Of a stretch of 64,000 nt of DNA, positions 26,005 through 35,691 are shown piece by piece (position 1 is the stretch's first letter; each line of letters begins with the position of its first letter). A program made the translations under genes and the position numbers. Where the stretch lies: contig NZ_SLZL01000002.1 of assembly GCF_004342605.1 (NCBI RefSeq), positions 310,001-374,000 on the forward strand, read 5' to 3'. The notes below the pieces were generated by a model. The model searched no databases. It had not been told where the DNA came from and saw only the letters and a list, made by a program, of their open reading frames with translations. Origin of the DNA: Caulobacter sp. BK020. GTDB taxonomy: Bacteria > Pseudomonadota > Alphaproteobacteria > Caulobacterales > Caulobacteraceae.

Positions 26005-27797
26005 GGTTGCCTCGTGGCGCGCAGGTCGGGACCGGCGTTGGCGGCGCGCGGCAGGCTGGCGACGCGCGCCTCCAGCGCCTTGAGCACGTCGCGGCGGGGG
26101 CCGTAGAGATCGACCGCGCCCTCGCGCAGCACCAGCAGCTTGTCGGCGATGCCCAGGATGTTGAGCCGATGGGCGATGATCACCAGGGCCGCGCCCCGGG
26201 CCTTCTGGGCGGCGACGGCGTGCTCCAGGGCGGTCTCCCCTTCGGAGTCGAGGTTCGAATTGGGCTCGTCCAGCACGAAGATCTTCGGCTCGCCGTACAG
26301 GGCCCGCGCCAGGGCCAGGCGCTGGGCCTGGCCGGCCGACAGCCCGCCGCCGTTCGGACCCAGGCGGGTCTCATAGGCGTCCGGCAGCCGCAGGATCATC
26401 TCGTGGGCCCCGGCGGCCATCGCGGCGGCCACGGCGCGGGCGTCGATCTCGGCCGGGTCGCTTTCGAGGATGCTGGCGAAGCGGGCGATGTTTTCCTTCA
26501 CCGTGCCGGCGAACAGGCCGCAGTTCTGCGGCAGGTAGCCGATATGGGCGGCCAGCCGCTCCTGCTGCCAGTCGGCCAGGTCGGCGCCGTCGACCCGGAT
26601 GCAGCCGTGATCCGGCGCCAGGGCCCCGACCAGCAGCCGGGCCAGGGTGGTCTTGCCGGAGCCGCTGGGGCCGACGACGCCGATGATCTCGCCGGGGTTC
26701 ACGTCGAACGACACGCCGCGCAGGATCATGCCGGAGCCGTCGGCGGCGCGGATGCTGGCCTGTTCGGCCCGCAGGCGCCCCTCGGGATCGGGCAGGCGGG
26801 TGCGCGGGATCGGCGTGGGGGCCTGGCGGAACAGCTCGACCAGGGTGTGGAACCCGTCGCGGGCCTGGATCACGCCCTTCCAGGCGCCGACGATCTGCTC
26901 GATCGGCGCCAGGCTGCGACTGAGCAGGATCGAGGCGGCGATCACCCCGCCGGCCGAGATCTCGTGCCGCACGGCCAGCCAGGCGCCCGTGCCCAGGGCC
27001 AGGGATTGCAAGGTCAGGCGCAGGAAGCGGATCAGGCCCGAATAGACGCCGCCGGTGAACTGGGCGCCGGCCTGCAGGCCGACCGCCGCGCGGCGCTCGA
27101 TCAGCTGGCGGACGATCAGCGGCTGGCGCATGCCCAGGGCGCGGACCAGTCCGCCATGCGAGGCGATGGCCTCCTGGGCGGCGTAGGCCTGGGCCGAGGC
27201 TTCGTGCAGCGCGCCGAGCTTGGCGCGGGTGGCCCTCTCGTTGAGGATCGCCAGGACCAGCAGGGCCCCGGCGCCGCACACCGAGATCACGCCCAGCACC
27301 GGATGGAGGATGAAGCACAGGGCCAGGTAGATGGGCGTCCACGGGGCGTCCAGCAGGGCCAGGGCGGCCGGGCCGGCGACGATGTTGCGGAAGGCGTCGA
27401 ACTCTCGCATCGCTTGGCGCAGCCGAGGTCCGGCCGCGTGGTCCAGGCCGCCGGTCAGGCGGGCCAGGACCTCGGCGGCCAGTTCGCGGTCCAGCCGCAG
27501 GCCCAGCCGAACCAGCACCCGCTGACGCAGGCTGTCCAGCATGGCCAGGGTGGCCAGGGCGAAGACCACCGCCACCGTCAGGAAGGCCAGGGTCAGGGTC
27601 CCGCCGGTGGGCAGGACCCTGTCGTAGATCTGCAGCATGTAGAGCGTCGGGGCCAGGTACAGGATATTGACCAGGGCGCTGAAGCCGGCGGCGATCAGCA
27701 CATGCCGCCGGCAGGTCCGCAGCGCGGTGGCGAGCGGCTCCGGGATCCGTTTCCGGGACCGGTCCGCTCGTCCCCCAGCCGCGCTGCGCCCGCTCAT
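26001..27797 (-). CDS. Type I secretion ABC transporter, permease/ATPase fusion
   Basis: A 598-residue PrtD/RsaD-type exporter. The membrane part has about six helices (~33-320, for example LIAAGFSALVNILYLAPTLY); there is no C39 peptidase domain. The ATPase has Walker A GPSGSGKT (376-383), signature LSAGQ (486-490) and Walker B IFVLDEP (506-512), and an H-loop in IIAHRLN. It should energise export of a protein with an uncleaved C-terminal signal, most likely the large repeat protein encoded immediately upstream, with whose stop codon it overlaps by 4 bp. Its stop overlaps the HlyD start in the same way. Confidence 0.95.
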   Translation of the reverse strand: MSGRSAAGGRADRSRKRIPEPLATALRTCRRHVLIAAGFSALVNILYLAPTLYMLQIYDRVLPTGGTLTLAFLTVAVVFALATLAMLDSLRQRVLVRLGLRLDRELAAEVLARLTGGLDHAAGPRLRQAMREFDAFRNIVAGPAALALLDAPWTPIYLALCFILHPVLGVISVCGAGALLVLAILNERATRAKLGALHEASAQAYAAQEAIASHGGLVRALGMRQPLIVRQLIERRAAVGLQAGAQFTGGVYSGLIRFLRLTLQSLALGTGAWLAVRHEISAGGVIAASILLSRSLAPIEQIVGAWKGVIQARDGFHTLVELFRQAPTPIPRTRLPDPEGRLRAEQASIRAADGSGMILRGVSFDVNPGEIIGVVGPSGSGKTTLARLLVGALAPDHGCIRVDGADLADWQQERLAAHIGYLPQNCGLFAGTVKENIARFASILESDPAEIDARAVAAAMAAGAHEMILRLPDAYETRLGPNGGGLSAGQAQRLALARALYGEPKIFVLDEPNSNLDSEGETALEHAVAAQKARGAALVIIAHRLNILGIADKLLVLREGAVDLYGPRRDVLKALEARVASLPRAANAGPDLRATRQP

Positions 27798-30700
27798 GCC
27801 AGCACGTCTTCGTGGTAGCGGGTCAGGGCGTCGACGAACACGTGGTCATCGGCGCTGCAGGAATAGAACACGCCGTTGACCGTGCCGTGGTTGTTGTACT
27901 CGTCCAGGGCGGTGTGAAGCCCCGCACCAGACCCTTGCCAGGCCGCGCTGTTCTGCTTGATGGCGGGGCCGTTGAAGTCGGCGACCCCGTCATGGTTGGC
28001 GTCGGCGTACTGTTGCAGCCAGTCGATCGCCAGGTCCATCTTGTGGGCCGGACTGTTGGGGTCGGCCGGACTGCCGGCGCCGTTGCCGGCCTCGAAGTTC
28101 AGCCAGGCGGCGATCACGTCGCGTCCCAGCACATAGCGGGCGTCCTGCTGGACCTTCTGCGAGGCGTCGAGCACCTTCAGGGCCAGGGCCAGCGACATCT
28201 GCAGGGTGTCCTCGCCGGCGTCGGTGATCCCGTTGCCGTTGTCGTCGCCCAGCAGGATGTAGCGTTCCTCCTTGTTGCTGCTGCCCGCGTCGGGACCGTC
28301 ATTGATGCCGTTGTTGAAGGCCAGAAGTTCGCCGGTCGCGAACTCGGGGCCGGACTTGGTTTCGTTGCCGACCGTGCCGTCCCAGAAGGTCAGGCCGTTG
28401 GGCGACAGCCAGAAGCCGGGGGTCCGAGTGCCGACGCAGTCGATCAGGCCGTAATAGTAGGCCAGGTCGTGGTCGGTGGCCGTGCCGCCGGAATAGGTCC
28501 CGCTGGCCGTGGCGTCGTTGACGTGTTGCCCGGCGGTCCAGGCGGCGTCGTAGTAGAAGGTGTTGGTCTCGCCGACGTCGAGCACGCCCAGCGACATCGC
28601 CGTGCCGGGCGCCGCGCCATTCAGGTCGAACACCGAGTCCGTGACCGTGGCGTTGGTCAGGGTGACGTTGCCGGTGTTGGTCACCACGAACTTGAACTGG
28701 ATGTCCGCGCTTGAGGTGGCGACCGGTCCTTGCGGATTGTCGGCGTCGTCCCAGGTCAGGCCGCCGTCGATCGACACGTACTTTTCGATGTCGAGGCTGG
28801 CGCGCTGCTCGACCGGTACGCTGGCGTCGTCGGTGTCGGGCCCGGTTTCGTTGGAGTCGGCCGTGGCCGTATTCTCCAGCGCGCCGTCGCCGCCGCCGTT
28901 GGAGTCCAGTTCGCCCTGGGTCACGGTGTGCGCGGCCGTGTAGGCCCAGGTCTCGCCGACCTCCAGCAGGCCGTCGTTGTCGCCGACCAGGTCAGTTCCG
29001 CGGACGATCGAGCCGACATCCGCGAACGGGTCGGTGACGGTCACGTCGGTCAGGGTGGTATTGCCGGTGTTGGCGACGGTGATCGTGTAGCTGATCAGTT
29101 CGCCGGCCGCATCGGCCGTGCCGCCGGGGACGCTGGCGTCCTTGGTGATGTTGAGGGCCGGGTTGCGGGCGACGGGGACGCTGGCGTCGTCGGTGTCGGG
29201 GCCGGTTTCGTTGGAATCGGCCGTGGCCGTGTTTTCCAGTGCGCCGTCGCCGCCGCCGTTGGAGTCGATCTCAGCCTGGGTGACGGTGTGGGCCGCCGTG
29301 TAGCCCCAGGTTTCGCCGACCTCCAGCAAGGCGTCGTTGTCGCCGACCACGTCGGCGCCGCGGACGATCGAGCCGACGTCCGCGAACGGATCGGTGACGG
29401 TCACGCCAGTCAGGGTGGTATTGCCGGTGTTGGCGACGGTGATCGTGTAGCTGATCAGTTCGCCGGCCGCATCGGCCGTGCCGCCCGGGACGCTGGCGTC
29501 CTTGGTGATGTTGAGGGCCGGGTTGCGGGCGACGGGGACGCTGGCGTCGTCGGTGTCGGGGCCGGTTTCGTTGGAGTCGGCCGTAGCCGTGTTCTCCAGC
29601 GCTCCGTCGCCGCCGCCGTTGGAGTCGATCTCGGCCTGGGTGACGGTGTGGGCCGCCGTGTAGCCCCAGGTTTCGCCGACCTCCAGCAAGGCGTCGTTGT
29701 CGCCGACCACGTCGGCGCCGCGGACGATCGATCCGACATCCGCGAACGGATCGGTGACGGTCACGCCGGTCAGGGTGGTGTTGCCGGTGTTGGCGACGGT
29801 GATCGTGTAGCTGATCAGCTCGCCGGCCGCGTCGGCCGTACCGCCGGGGACGCTGGCGTCCTTGGTGATGTTCAGGGCCGGGTTCTGGGCGACGGGGATC
29901 GAAGCGTCGTCGGTGTCGGGGCCGGTCTGGTCGCTGTCGGCGGTGGCGGTGTTGTCGATCGTGCCGCCGGCGTCGATCTCGGCCTGGGTGACGGTATGGG
30001 TCGCCGTGTAGTGCCAGATTTCGGTCAGATCCAAGGCGTTGTCGTGGTCAAGGTCGCCGCTGTTGAAGCCTGCGACGAGGACCGGCGCCAGGTTCGACAC
30101 GAACGGATCTGTCACCGTCACGCCCGTCAGTACGACGTTGCCGGTGTTGGCGACGCTGATCGTGTAGCTGATCACCTCGCCCGCCCAGTCGGCCGTGCCG
30201 CCCGGGACGCTGGCGTCCTTGGTGATGTTCAGGGCCGGATTGGGCAGGAAGTTGCCGATCTGGACGCTGTAGTTGCCCACGGAGGACACATCGACCGTCT
30301 CATAGTCGCCCGTGGTCTGCACCCAGCCGGCCTGCAGCACCTCGTCGATGCGCACCGATTCCAGCGACGTGCCTACGCCGCCGAAGTGGAAGAGGCCGTT
30401 GGCGTCTGTGACCGTCGAGCGTTCCCCCGCGTCGAGCAGGCCGTTCGCGTTGCTATCGATGAAGATGGTCCAGCCGGCCAGGCCGACCTCGCCCGCGTCC
30501 ATGACGCCGTTGCCATTGGTGTCGCCGAACTTGATCCCATTGATGGTCGACACCTTCTCGGTGTTGAACTCCTCGAAGCCGTCATTGGCGGCATAGGCCG
30601 TGCCCGGGGTGCCGAAGTCGGCGAACAGGGTGATGTAGTCGGCGCTGAAGTCGGCTCCGGCGAACGCCGACACCGGCACGAAGAAGACGTAGTCGTCATT

Positions 30701-31156
30701 GCCGCTGCCGGACGAATGGGCGTCGAGCAGCAATCGGGTGTCGCCGCCGCTGTCCAGGTCGAAGACCTTGGTGAAGTCGGAGTCCAGTTCATGCGTCGCC
30801 GAGACATAGTTCGCGCCGGTGGCTGGAGCCGATGAATAGTAGAGTTTCAGGCTGGTCAGGGAGATCAGGGTGTTGGCGTTGGTCTGGTTCAGGTCGAGCC
30901 GGAACTCGAAATACTCCACGCCATTGATGATTTTGACCGGGATGTCGTTGAACGTCAGGCTGCTGGTCTTGCTCTGGTCGGTGTCCAGGACGCCCGTGGC
31001 GTCGGTGTTGAAGCCTTTTTCGTCGCCGTCGTTGTCGTCGATGCCGAGGAAGGGAGAATAGATGCCGGTGCCCGAGCCGATCGGGTCGCCATAGGTTACG
31101 ATGACGCCGTCGATCGTCGTCGTACTGCCGGGGGAAGTGAGGTCGATGTCGGCCAT
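27794..31156 (-). CDS. Large acidic repeat protein, probable type I secretion substrate
   Basis: 1,120 residues from the ATG at 31156, which has AGGAG six bases upstream. No Sec signal peptide is present. Order: a unique N-terminal domain (~1-215), an SdrD_B/Cna-B-like domain with calcium-type loops (DTNGNGVMDAGE, DSNANGLLDAGE), four tandem 119/120-residue DUF11-like repeats (NPALNITKDASVPGGTAD...), a fifth diverged repeat and a C-terminal domain (GTRTPGFWLSPNGLTFWDGT, DDNGNGITDAGED). The extreme C terminus is hydrophobic/acidic (HEDVLA), as expected of uncleaved type I signals; GGXGXD-type RTX nonapeptides are absent. Low pI, repeats and operon context suggest a surface or adhesive protein. 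Function beyond that is unknown. Confidence 0.85.
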   Translation of the reverse strand: MADIDLTSPGSTTTIDGVIVTYGDPIGSGTGIYSPFLGIDDNDGDEKGFNTDATGVLDTDQSKTSSLTFNDIPVKIINGVEYFEFRLDLNQTNANTLISLTSLKLYYSSAPATGANYVSATHELDSDFTKVFDLDSGGDTRLLLDAHSSGSGNDDYVFFVPVSAFAGADFSADYITLFADFGTPGTAYAANDGFEEFNTEKVSTINGIKFGDTNGNGVMDAGEVGLAGWTIFIDSNANGLLDAGERSTVTDANGLFHFGGVGTSLESVRIDEVLQAGWVQTTGDYETVDVSSVGNYSVQIGNFLPNPALNITKDASVPGGTADWAGEVISYTISVANTGNVVLTGVTVTDPFVSNLAPVLVAGFNSGDLDHDNALDLTEIWHYTATHTVTQAEIDAGGTIDNTATADSDQTGPDTDDASIPVAQNPALNITKDASVPGGTADAAGELISYTITVANTGNTTLTGVTVTDPFADVGSIVRGADVVGDNDALLEVGETWGYTAAHTVTQAEIDSNGGGDGALENTATADSNETGPDTDDASVPVARNPALNITKDASVPGGTADAAGELISYTITVANTGNTTLTGVTVTDPFADVGSIVRGADVVGDNDALLEVGETWGYTAAHTVTQAEIDSNGGGDGALENTATADSNETGPDTDDASVPVARNPALNITKDASVPGGTADAAGELISYTITVANTGNTTLTDVTVTDPFADVGSIVRGTDLVGDNDGLLEVGETWAYTAAHTVTQGELDSNGGGDGALENTATADSNETGPDTDDASVPVEQRASLDIEKYVSIDGGLTWDDADNPQGPVATSSADIQFKFVVTNTGNVTLTNATVTDSVFDLNGAAPGTAMSLGVLDVGETNTFYYDAAWTAGQHVNDATASGTYSGGTATDHDLAYYYGLIDCVGTRTPGFWLSPNGLTFWDGTVGNETKSGPEFATGELLAFNNGINDGPDAGSSNKEERYILLGDDNGNGITDAGEDTLQMSLALALKVLDASQKVQQDARYVLGRDVIAAWLNFEAGNGAGSPADPNSPAHKMDLAIDWLQQYADANHDGVADFNGPAIKQNSAAWQGSGAGLHTALDEYNNHGTVNGVFYSCSADDHVFVDALTRYHEDVLA
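28805..30241 (-). repeat. Four tandem in-frame 360-bp coding repeats
   Basis: Units run 29885-30241 (357 bp, most diverged), 29525-29884, 29165-29524 and 28805-29164 (360 bp each). The middle two are nearly identical in DNA, including synonymous positions. Each encodes a DUF11-type beta-sandwich module. Confidence 0.9.
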
Positions 31157-32034
31157 GACTGGCTCCTGAACATTCCGCGCGCGTGCAGTCCCGCTCGTCC
31201 GCGCGATCCAAAGGAAGGCTTCAGTCACGGCGTCGCCGTCGGAGCGTGCTGGGAGGCGCTCCAACATCGACGCCGGAGGCGCGCGCGTCGTCTCTGGAGC
31301 GTCGGAGGAGGGGGCTGGGGGAGGGAAGACCCGCGCCCACAGTGTCCGCGACCATCGCCGTTCACGGGGCGCTACGTCTGCCAACGCGAAGCGAAACAGA
31401 GGTTAGCGATCGCTCCGGCTTTGGTCTGTGTCAATAGTATTGAAAAGTAAATCTAAACTACAGATGTTATATGGAATATATAAATTCAACTAATTTGAAC
31501 CAATTATCGTAAAATTGAAAAGCATAGTGCGGCGATGTTGGCGAGCGGAAAAGCTTCGTGGGATTTATTGTATTTTGAGGTGGGCAGTGGGTTTGTAAAT
31601 TGGGTGCTGGTGTTCCCGCGGTGGAATTTTCACCGCTATCCTGATACTCTGGCGCGCCGACAGGGTGAAGATCCAGGCCTGGCAAAGCGTCTGGATCTGA
31701 GGCGCAACGCAGGTTGAACGAGGTCGACCTCGCCAGTCCAGCTCGACCAGAATGCGCCTGGCCCGCTCGTCCCGGCCCGCGAGGGGGCGGCGGCCTGACT
31801 GGCCAGTCCCGCGACCTGATTCGCTTGCGCCGCGCCAGGCTCTGCATCGACGCGCCGCATGAGTCCGAACTTGAAATTGCCGCTGGCGTCAACGTTCCCG
31901 CGCCTATGGAGGAAATTCACGCCTACAATCCATGTTTGCATATTTGGAAAACTGTTGACTAATAAAAATGAAAACGGCTAGCTTAGGTGAAAATGACGCC
32001 GACTGAGCGGCGTCCTTGGGGGAGGGGAACAAAC
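31157..32034. other. AT-rich intergenic region between divergent secretion and receptor genes
   Basis: 878 bases with no convincing gene. About 31430-31670 and 31930-31990 are strikingly AT-rich for this genome (for example TATGGAATATATAAATTC near 31470). On the minus strand TTGACA (31434-31429) could be a -35 for the secretion operon. Short open frames in the GC-rich middle have no recognisable product. The right end carries the receptor promoter and Shine-Dalgarno. Confidence 0.6.
31955..31984 (+). promoter_or_regulatory. Putative housekeeping promoter of the large TonB receptor
   Basis: TTGACT at 31955-31960 and GCTA at 31977-31980 (in GGCTAGCTT) resemble the Caulobacter TTGACGS / GCTANAWC arrangement, with the spacer one base longer than usual. 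It is 50 bp upstream of the chosen start. Confidence 0.4.
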
Positions 32035-35000
32035 GTGAAGAATCCGATCTGTGCGCGCCGTCTGCTAGTCGCTAGCGCTTCGCTCGGCGTACTGTGCGCG
32101 ATGACAGCGCTAGCAGCGCCGGCCGCGGCACAGGAAGCCTCGGCGAAGTCCAGCGACGGCAAGTCCGTTGAAACCGTGACGGAAGTGGTCGTCACCGCGC
32201 GGCGCAAGGCGCTGCAAACGGCCATCGAGATCAAGAGGAACGCCGACACGATCGTCGACTCGATCGTGGCCGACGAGGCCGGCAAGCTGCCCGACAATTC
32301 GATCACCGAAGTGCTTCAGCGCGTGTCGGGCGTGTCGATCTCGCGTTTCACCGGGACCAACGGCGGCAGCACCGCGTTCCAGATCGAAGGCACGGGCATC
32401 ACCGTGCGCGGCCTTCCGTTCAATTCGAGCACGCTCAACGGGCAGCAGCTGTTCAGCGCCAACGGCGCCAGCGCCATCAGCTGGAACGAAGTCACGCCCG
32501 AGCTGATGGCCGGGGTCGACGTCTACAAGGCCACGCGCGCCGACCTGATCGAAGGGGGGGCGTCCTCGATCGATCTGCGCACCCACCTGCCGTTCGATTT
32601 CCGCGACACTCAGTTCAACGTCACCGCGGGCGGCAGCTACGGAACCCTGGCGAAAAAGGCTTCGCCCCGCGTTTCGGCCATGTACTCGAAGCGTTTCGAC
32701 ACCAATATCGGCGAATTCGGCGTGTTGTGGGACCTTGCCTACAGCCGTCTGCACCAGCAGAGCAGCGACCTGCAGGTCGGCGCCATGTTCGGCGAATGGG
32801 CGACAGACTCCAAGCGCGCCGATCATATGGCCTTCGTTCCCAGCTCGTTCAACTGGAGCAACAACCAGAGCAAGCGCGACCGGTACGGCGCCTATCAGGC
32901 CATTCAGTGGAAGCCGTCGTCCAACCTGACGCTGACCAACACCGTATTCTACACGCAGTATGTCGAGGATGGTCGGGGGACCACCGGGGGCGTGGGGTCG
33001 AGCCCGTCCGCCGCGTCCGCCGTCATGCCCAAGGTCGGCACTCCAGTCGAATATGACGCCGATGGCGGCTTCCGGAAGGGAAGCCTGACGGTCGGGTCCT
33101 CCGGCAATTCGGTGGATTGGTCGAACACGACCGCGAGCGACAGTTTCAAGGCGGCGAACGGCGGCTGGTTCCCCTCCTACTATATGATGGACTGCGGCGG
33201 CGTCTTTGGCAGTCCCGCGTCGTCGCTTCAGTGGGACTGGTCGGCCAATTCAAATATCGATCCGTCGAATCCCCCTGCCAATTGGGACGGCAGGCGTCTG
33301 GTGCAGTGCGGTCCCGCGGGCACGTTCAACCCCAGCGGCGGGTCGTCGGTGTCGCACAGCAAGAATTCCACGCTGGATATTTCGCAGAGCTTCGTCTGGA
33401 CCCCTGGGGACCGGGTGGCGGTGCGGGCCGGCGCGCAATATGTCCGTTCCAAGGCGACCGGGCGGAACATGTTTGTCAACATCGCCCAGACCAGCCCGCT
33501 GGTGACGTCGATGGACGTCGACCTGACGGGGTCGTTGCCGGTCTTGTCTGGCCTTTCCACCGCCGGCCTGCTGGACAAGAGCAAGGCGTACCTGACCAAT
33601 TTGGCCTACCATGAACCCGTCAACAAAGGGGAGATGGTGGCCGCCCACATCGACCTTGAATACCGGGTCAGCGACGACGGCTTCCTGCGCAGCGTCAAGG
33701 TTGGCGCTCGGACCGCCAACCGCATCGAGAACGACAACAACGTGGGGACCTATTGGGCGCCGCTGGGTCAGTCGTGGCTGGGCGATCCGTGGCCGGCGCA
33801 CCCCGGAGACCCGACGTACGGCGCGGGAAATATTCAGTATCTCACCAACTCCAATGTCCGGCAGTCGGACTATGAGATCGGCACCTTCGCGAATTTCTTC
33901 GGCGGCAAGGCGGCTGTTCCAGCTCAGCTTTTCGTCCCCAGCCAATCGCTCATGCAGAGCTATGACTGGTACCATCTGCTCAAGACCTATAACGGGCAGC
34001 CGCGCGACGACGGGCAGCCTCGGACCGCGGATGACTATTGGCGGGAATATATCGATCAGGGGGTGAACAAGACCAGCAGCCACATCGTCAGCCAGGCCGC
34101 CTATATCCAGGCCAAGTTCGCGCACGACGGTTTCGGATTCATCCCGGCGTTCTCGGGTAATATCGGCGTTCGTGTGTTCCACGACTCTCTGCGGGCGAGC
34201 GATCTGCTGTCGACGCCGAACGCTCAGAACCTTGTCCTGACCGAAGCCGACAGCACCGCGTACTTCAACGCGCAGCAGGCGAACGTACCGACTCCATCGC
34301 CCCTGTACCCGACGACCTATGCGTTTGTCAGGCCTGCGGCGGAGGATAATAATGCCTATTTCACGAAGAGCCGCGACTATGACTACACGCGGGTTCTGCC
34401 TTCGTTCAACGTCAAGTTCGACGTAACCGACAAGTTCATCGTTCGCGCCGCCGCGTCCAGGTCGTCCGCTCCGCCCAATCTCAACGACATCCGCGCGGGC
34501 GGTTCGACCAGCGCCAGGTCGCTTGCCAACGCCAATACGCAGGCGCCCTCGATCCTCACGGGTATCGTCGTCAACGGCGGGGGCGAAAACCAGAAACCGA
34601 CGATGATCAACAGCGAAGATCTGGCGTTCGAATTCTATCCGTCGTCGTCCAGCTTCTTCTACGTCGATCTGTTCGCCAAGCAGGTCGAGGATCACCCGGT
34701 GTTCTATTCGTTCACCGTCGACAATCTTCCCGTTGAGATGGTGGCGTACGCCAATGGTAACACCCGCCCGGCCCAGGCCGGCGATGTGGACCTGGGGACG
34801 CCGGTAACCCTTACCCTGCCGTGGCTCTATCTGCAGAACAAGACGGCGGAGCAGAAGGCTCGCATCAAGGGCTTCGAGATCGGCGGTCGCAAGTTCTTCG
34901 ACCAGCTCCCGGGCGTGTTTAGAGGGTTCGGCCTCGAAGGCAACCTGACTTATATCGACAGCACCAACCCCTCCCAGCAGGCCAACGGCGTGCTGACCCG

Positions 35001-35499
35001 CCCGCCGGCCGGCGTCCCGGACAGCTTCCGGGGGCTCAATCCGGACGGCACGGTCCCGCACACCTACGACAACCTTCCCTACGCCGGATTGTCGAAGTGG
35101 GCCTACAACATCCAGCTGCTGTACAACCGCGACAGGGTCAATTTCCGTCTGGCGTACAACTGGCGCAGCAAGGCGTTGCTGTCGACCAACGTCAATCCGC
35201 TGTCCTATGCGACCAGCGGCGGCAATCCCTATACCCTCAACACCAGCCCGACCAACTTCGACAAGGACCATTCCTTCCCTGTGTACAACATGGTCCCCGC
35301 CTACATGGCGGCGGCCGGTTACCTGGATCTGGGCTTCGACTACAAGTTGAGCGAGAAGGTTTCGGTTTCGTTCAACGCCAACAACCTTCTCAACACGAAG
35401 TCGAAAACCCTTCAGGAGCCCGTGCCCGGCGTGTTCGAGCCGTACGATTACAACGTCAGCGATCGGCGCTACGAACTCACCGCGCGGATGCGCTTCTAA
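32035..35499 (+). CDS. Large TonB-dependent receptor, TIGR01782-like
   Basis: 1,154 residues from GTG at 32035, preferred because GGAGGGG lies seven bases upstream and a signal peptide follows immediately (LLVASASLGVLCAMTALAAP). Plug: VTEVVVTARRKALQTAIEIK (TonB box region), ADEAGKLPDNSITEVLQRVS, GITVRGLPFNSSTLNGQQL; the barrel ends YELTARMRF. The DKIVAEDIGKLPD-like ADEAGKLPDNSI motif and the size fit the large proteobacterial receptor family TIGR01782, often encoded next to flavin-dependent halogenases and carbohydrate enzymes. Its partner here is the halogenase 0.2 kb downstream, although a strong terminator separates them. Codon third positions are somewhat less GC-biased than in neighbours. 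Substrate unknown. Confidence 0.9.
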   Translation: MKNPICARRLLVASASLGVLCAMTALAAPAAAQEASAKSSDGKSVETVTEVVVTARRKALQTAIEIKRNADTIVDSIVADEAGKLPDNSITEVLQRVSGVSISRFTGTNGGSTAFQIEGTGITVRGLPFNSSTLNGQQLFSANGASAISWNEVTPELMAGVDVYKATRADLIEGGASSIDLRTHLPFDFRDTQFNVTAGGSYGTLAKKASPRVSAMYSKRFDTNIGEFGVLWDLAYSRLHQQSSDLQVGAMFGEWATDSKRADHMAFVPSSFNWSNNQSKRDRYGAYQAIQWKPSSNLTLTNTVFYTQYVEDGRGTTGGVGSSPSAASAVMPKVGTPVEYDADGGFRKGSLTVGSSGNSVDWSNTTASDSFKAANGGWFPSYYMMDCGGVFGSPASSLQWDWSANSNIDPSNPPANWDGRRLVQCGPAGTFNPSGGSSVSHSKNSTLDISQSFVWTPGDRVAVRAGAQYVRSKATGRNMFVNIAQTSPLVTSMDVDLTGSLPVLSGLSTAGLLDKSKAYLTNLAYHEPVNKGEMVAAHIDLEYRVSDDGFLRSVKVGARTANRIENDNNVGTYWAPLGQSWLGDPWPAHPGDPTYGAGNIQYLTNSNVRQSDYEIGTFANFFGGKAAVPAQLFVPSQSLMQSYDWYHLLKTYNGQPRDDGQPRTADDYWREYIDQGVNKTSSHIVSQAAYIQAKFAHDGFGFIPAFSGNIGVRVFHDSLRASDLLSTPNAQNLVLTEADSTAYFNAQQANVPTPSPLYPTTYAFVRPAAEDNNAYFTKSRDYDYTRVLPSFNVKFDVTDKFIVRAAASRSSAPPNLNDIRAGGSTSARSLANANTQAPSILTGIVVNGGGENQKPTMINSEDLAFEFYPSSSSFFYVDLFAKQVEDHPVFYSFTVDNLPVEMVAYANGNTRPAQAGDVDLGTPVTLTLPWLYLQNKTAEQKARIKGFEIGGRKFFDQLPGVFRGFGLEGNLTYIDSTNPSQQANGVLTRPPAGVPDSFRGLNPDGTVPHTYDNLPYAGLSKWAYNIQLLYNRDRVNFRLAYNWRSKALLSTNVNPLSYATSGGNPYTLNTSPTNFDKDHSFPVYNMVPAYMAAAGYLDLGFDYKLSEKVSVSFNANNLLNTKSKTLQEPVPGVFEPYDYNVSDRRYELTARMRF

Positions 35500-35511
35500 C
35501 CCTCTGAACGC

Positions 35512-35547
35512 GGAAGGGCGCTTCATCGAGAAGCGCCCTTCCTTTTT
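35512..35547 (+). terminator. Strong intrinsic terminator after the large receptor
   Basis: Perfect 12-bp stem GGAAGGGCGCTT (35512-35523) and AAGCGCCCTTCC (35531-35542), 7-base loop, followed by a T run to 35548. Confidence 0.93.
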
Positions 35548-35691
35548 TCGAATACGGTATCGCGACCGGTTAAGCCCGGTCGCCTGCTGCAGGCGCGGCC
35601 GGTCGGGGCGCGCCTTGACCGACCTCCCGCCGCCGCATACGCCTGAAGCCCCTTCGGCGGGGCGTTGCGCCGAGTGGGTTCATGGCGAGAC

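Noticed and set aside
28730..30835. Plus-strand repetitive open frame opposite the type I secretion substrate
   Set aside because: Its repeats are only the antisense of the tandem repeats; no ribosome site or family.
31467..31892. Minus-strand 141-residue frame in the AT-rich gap
   Set aside because: Starts in GC-rich and ends in AT-rich sequence, low-complexity, no ribosome site or recognisable family.
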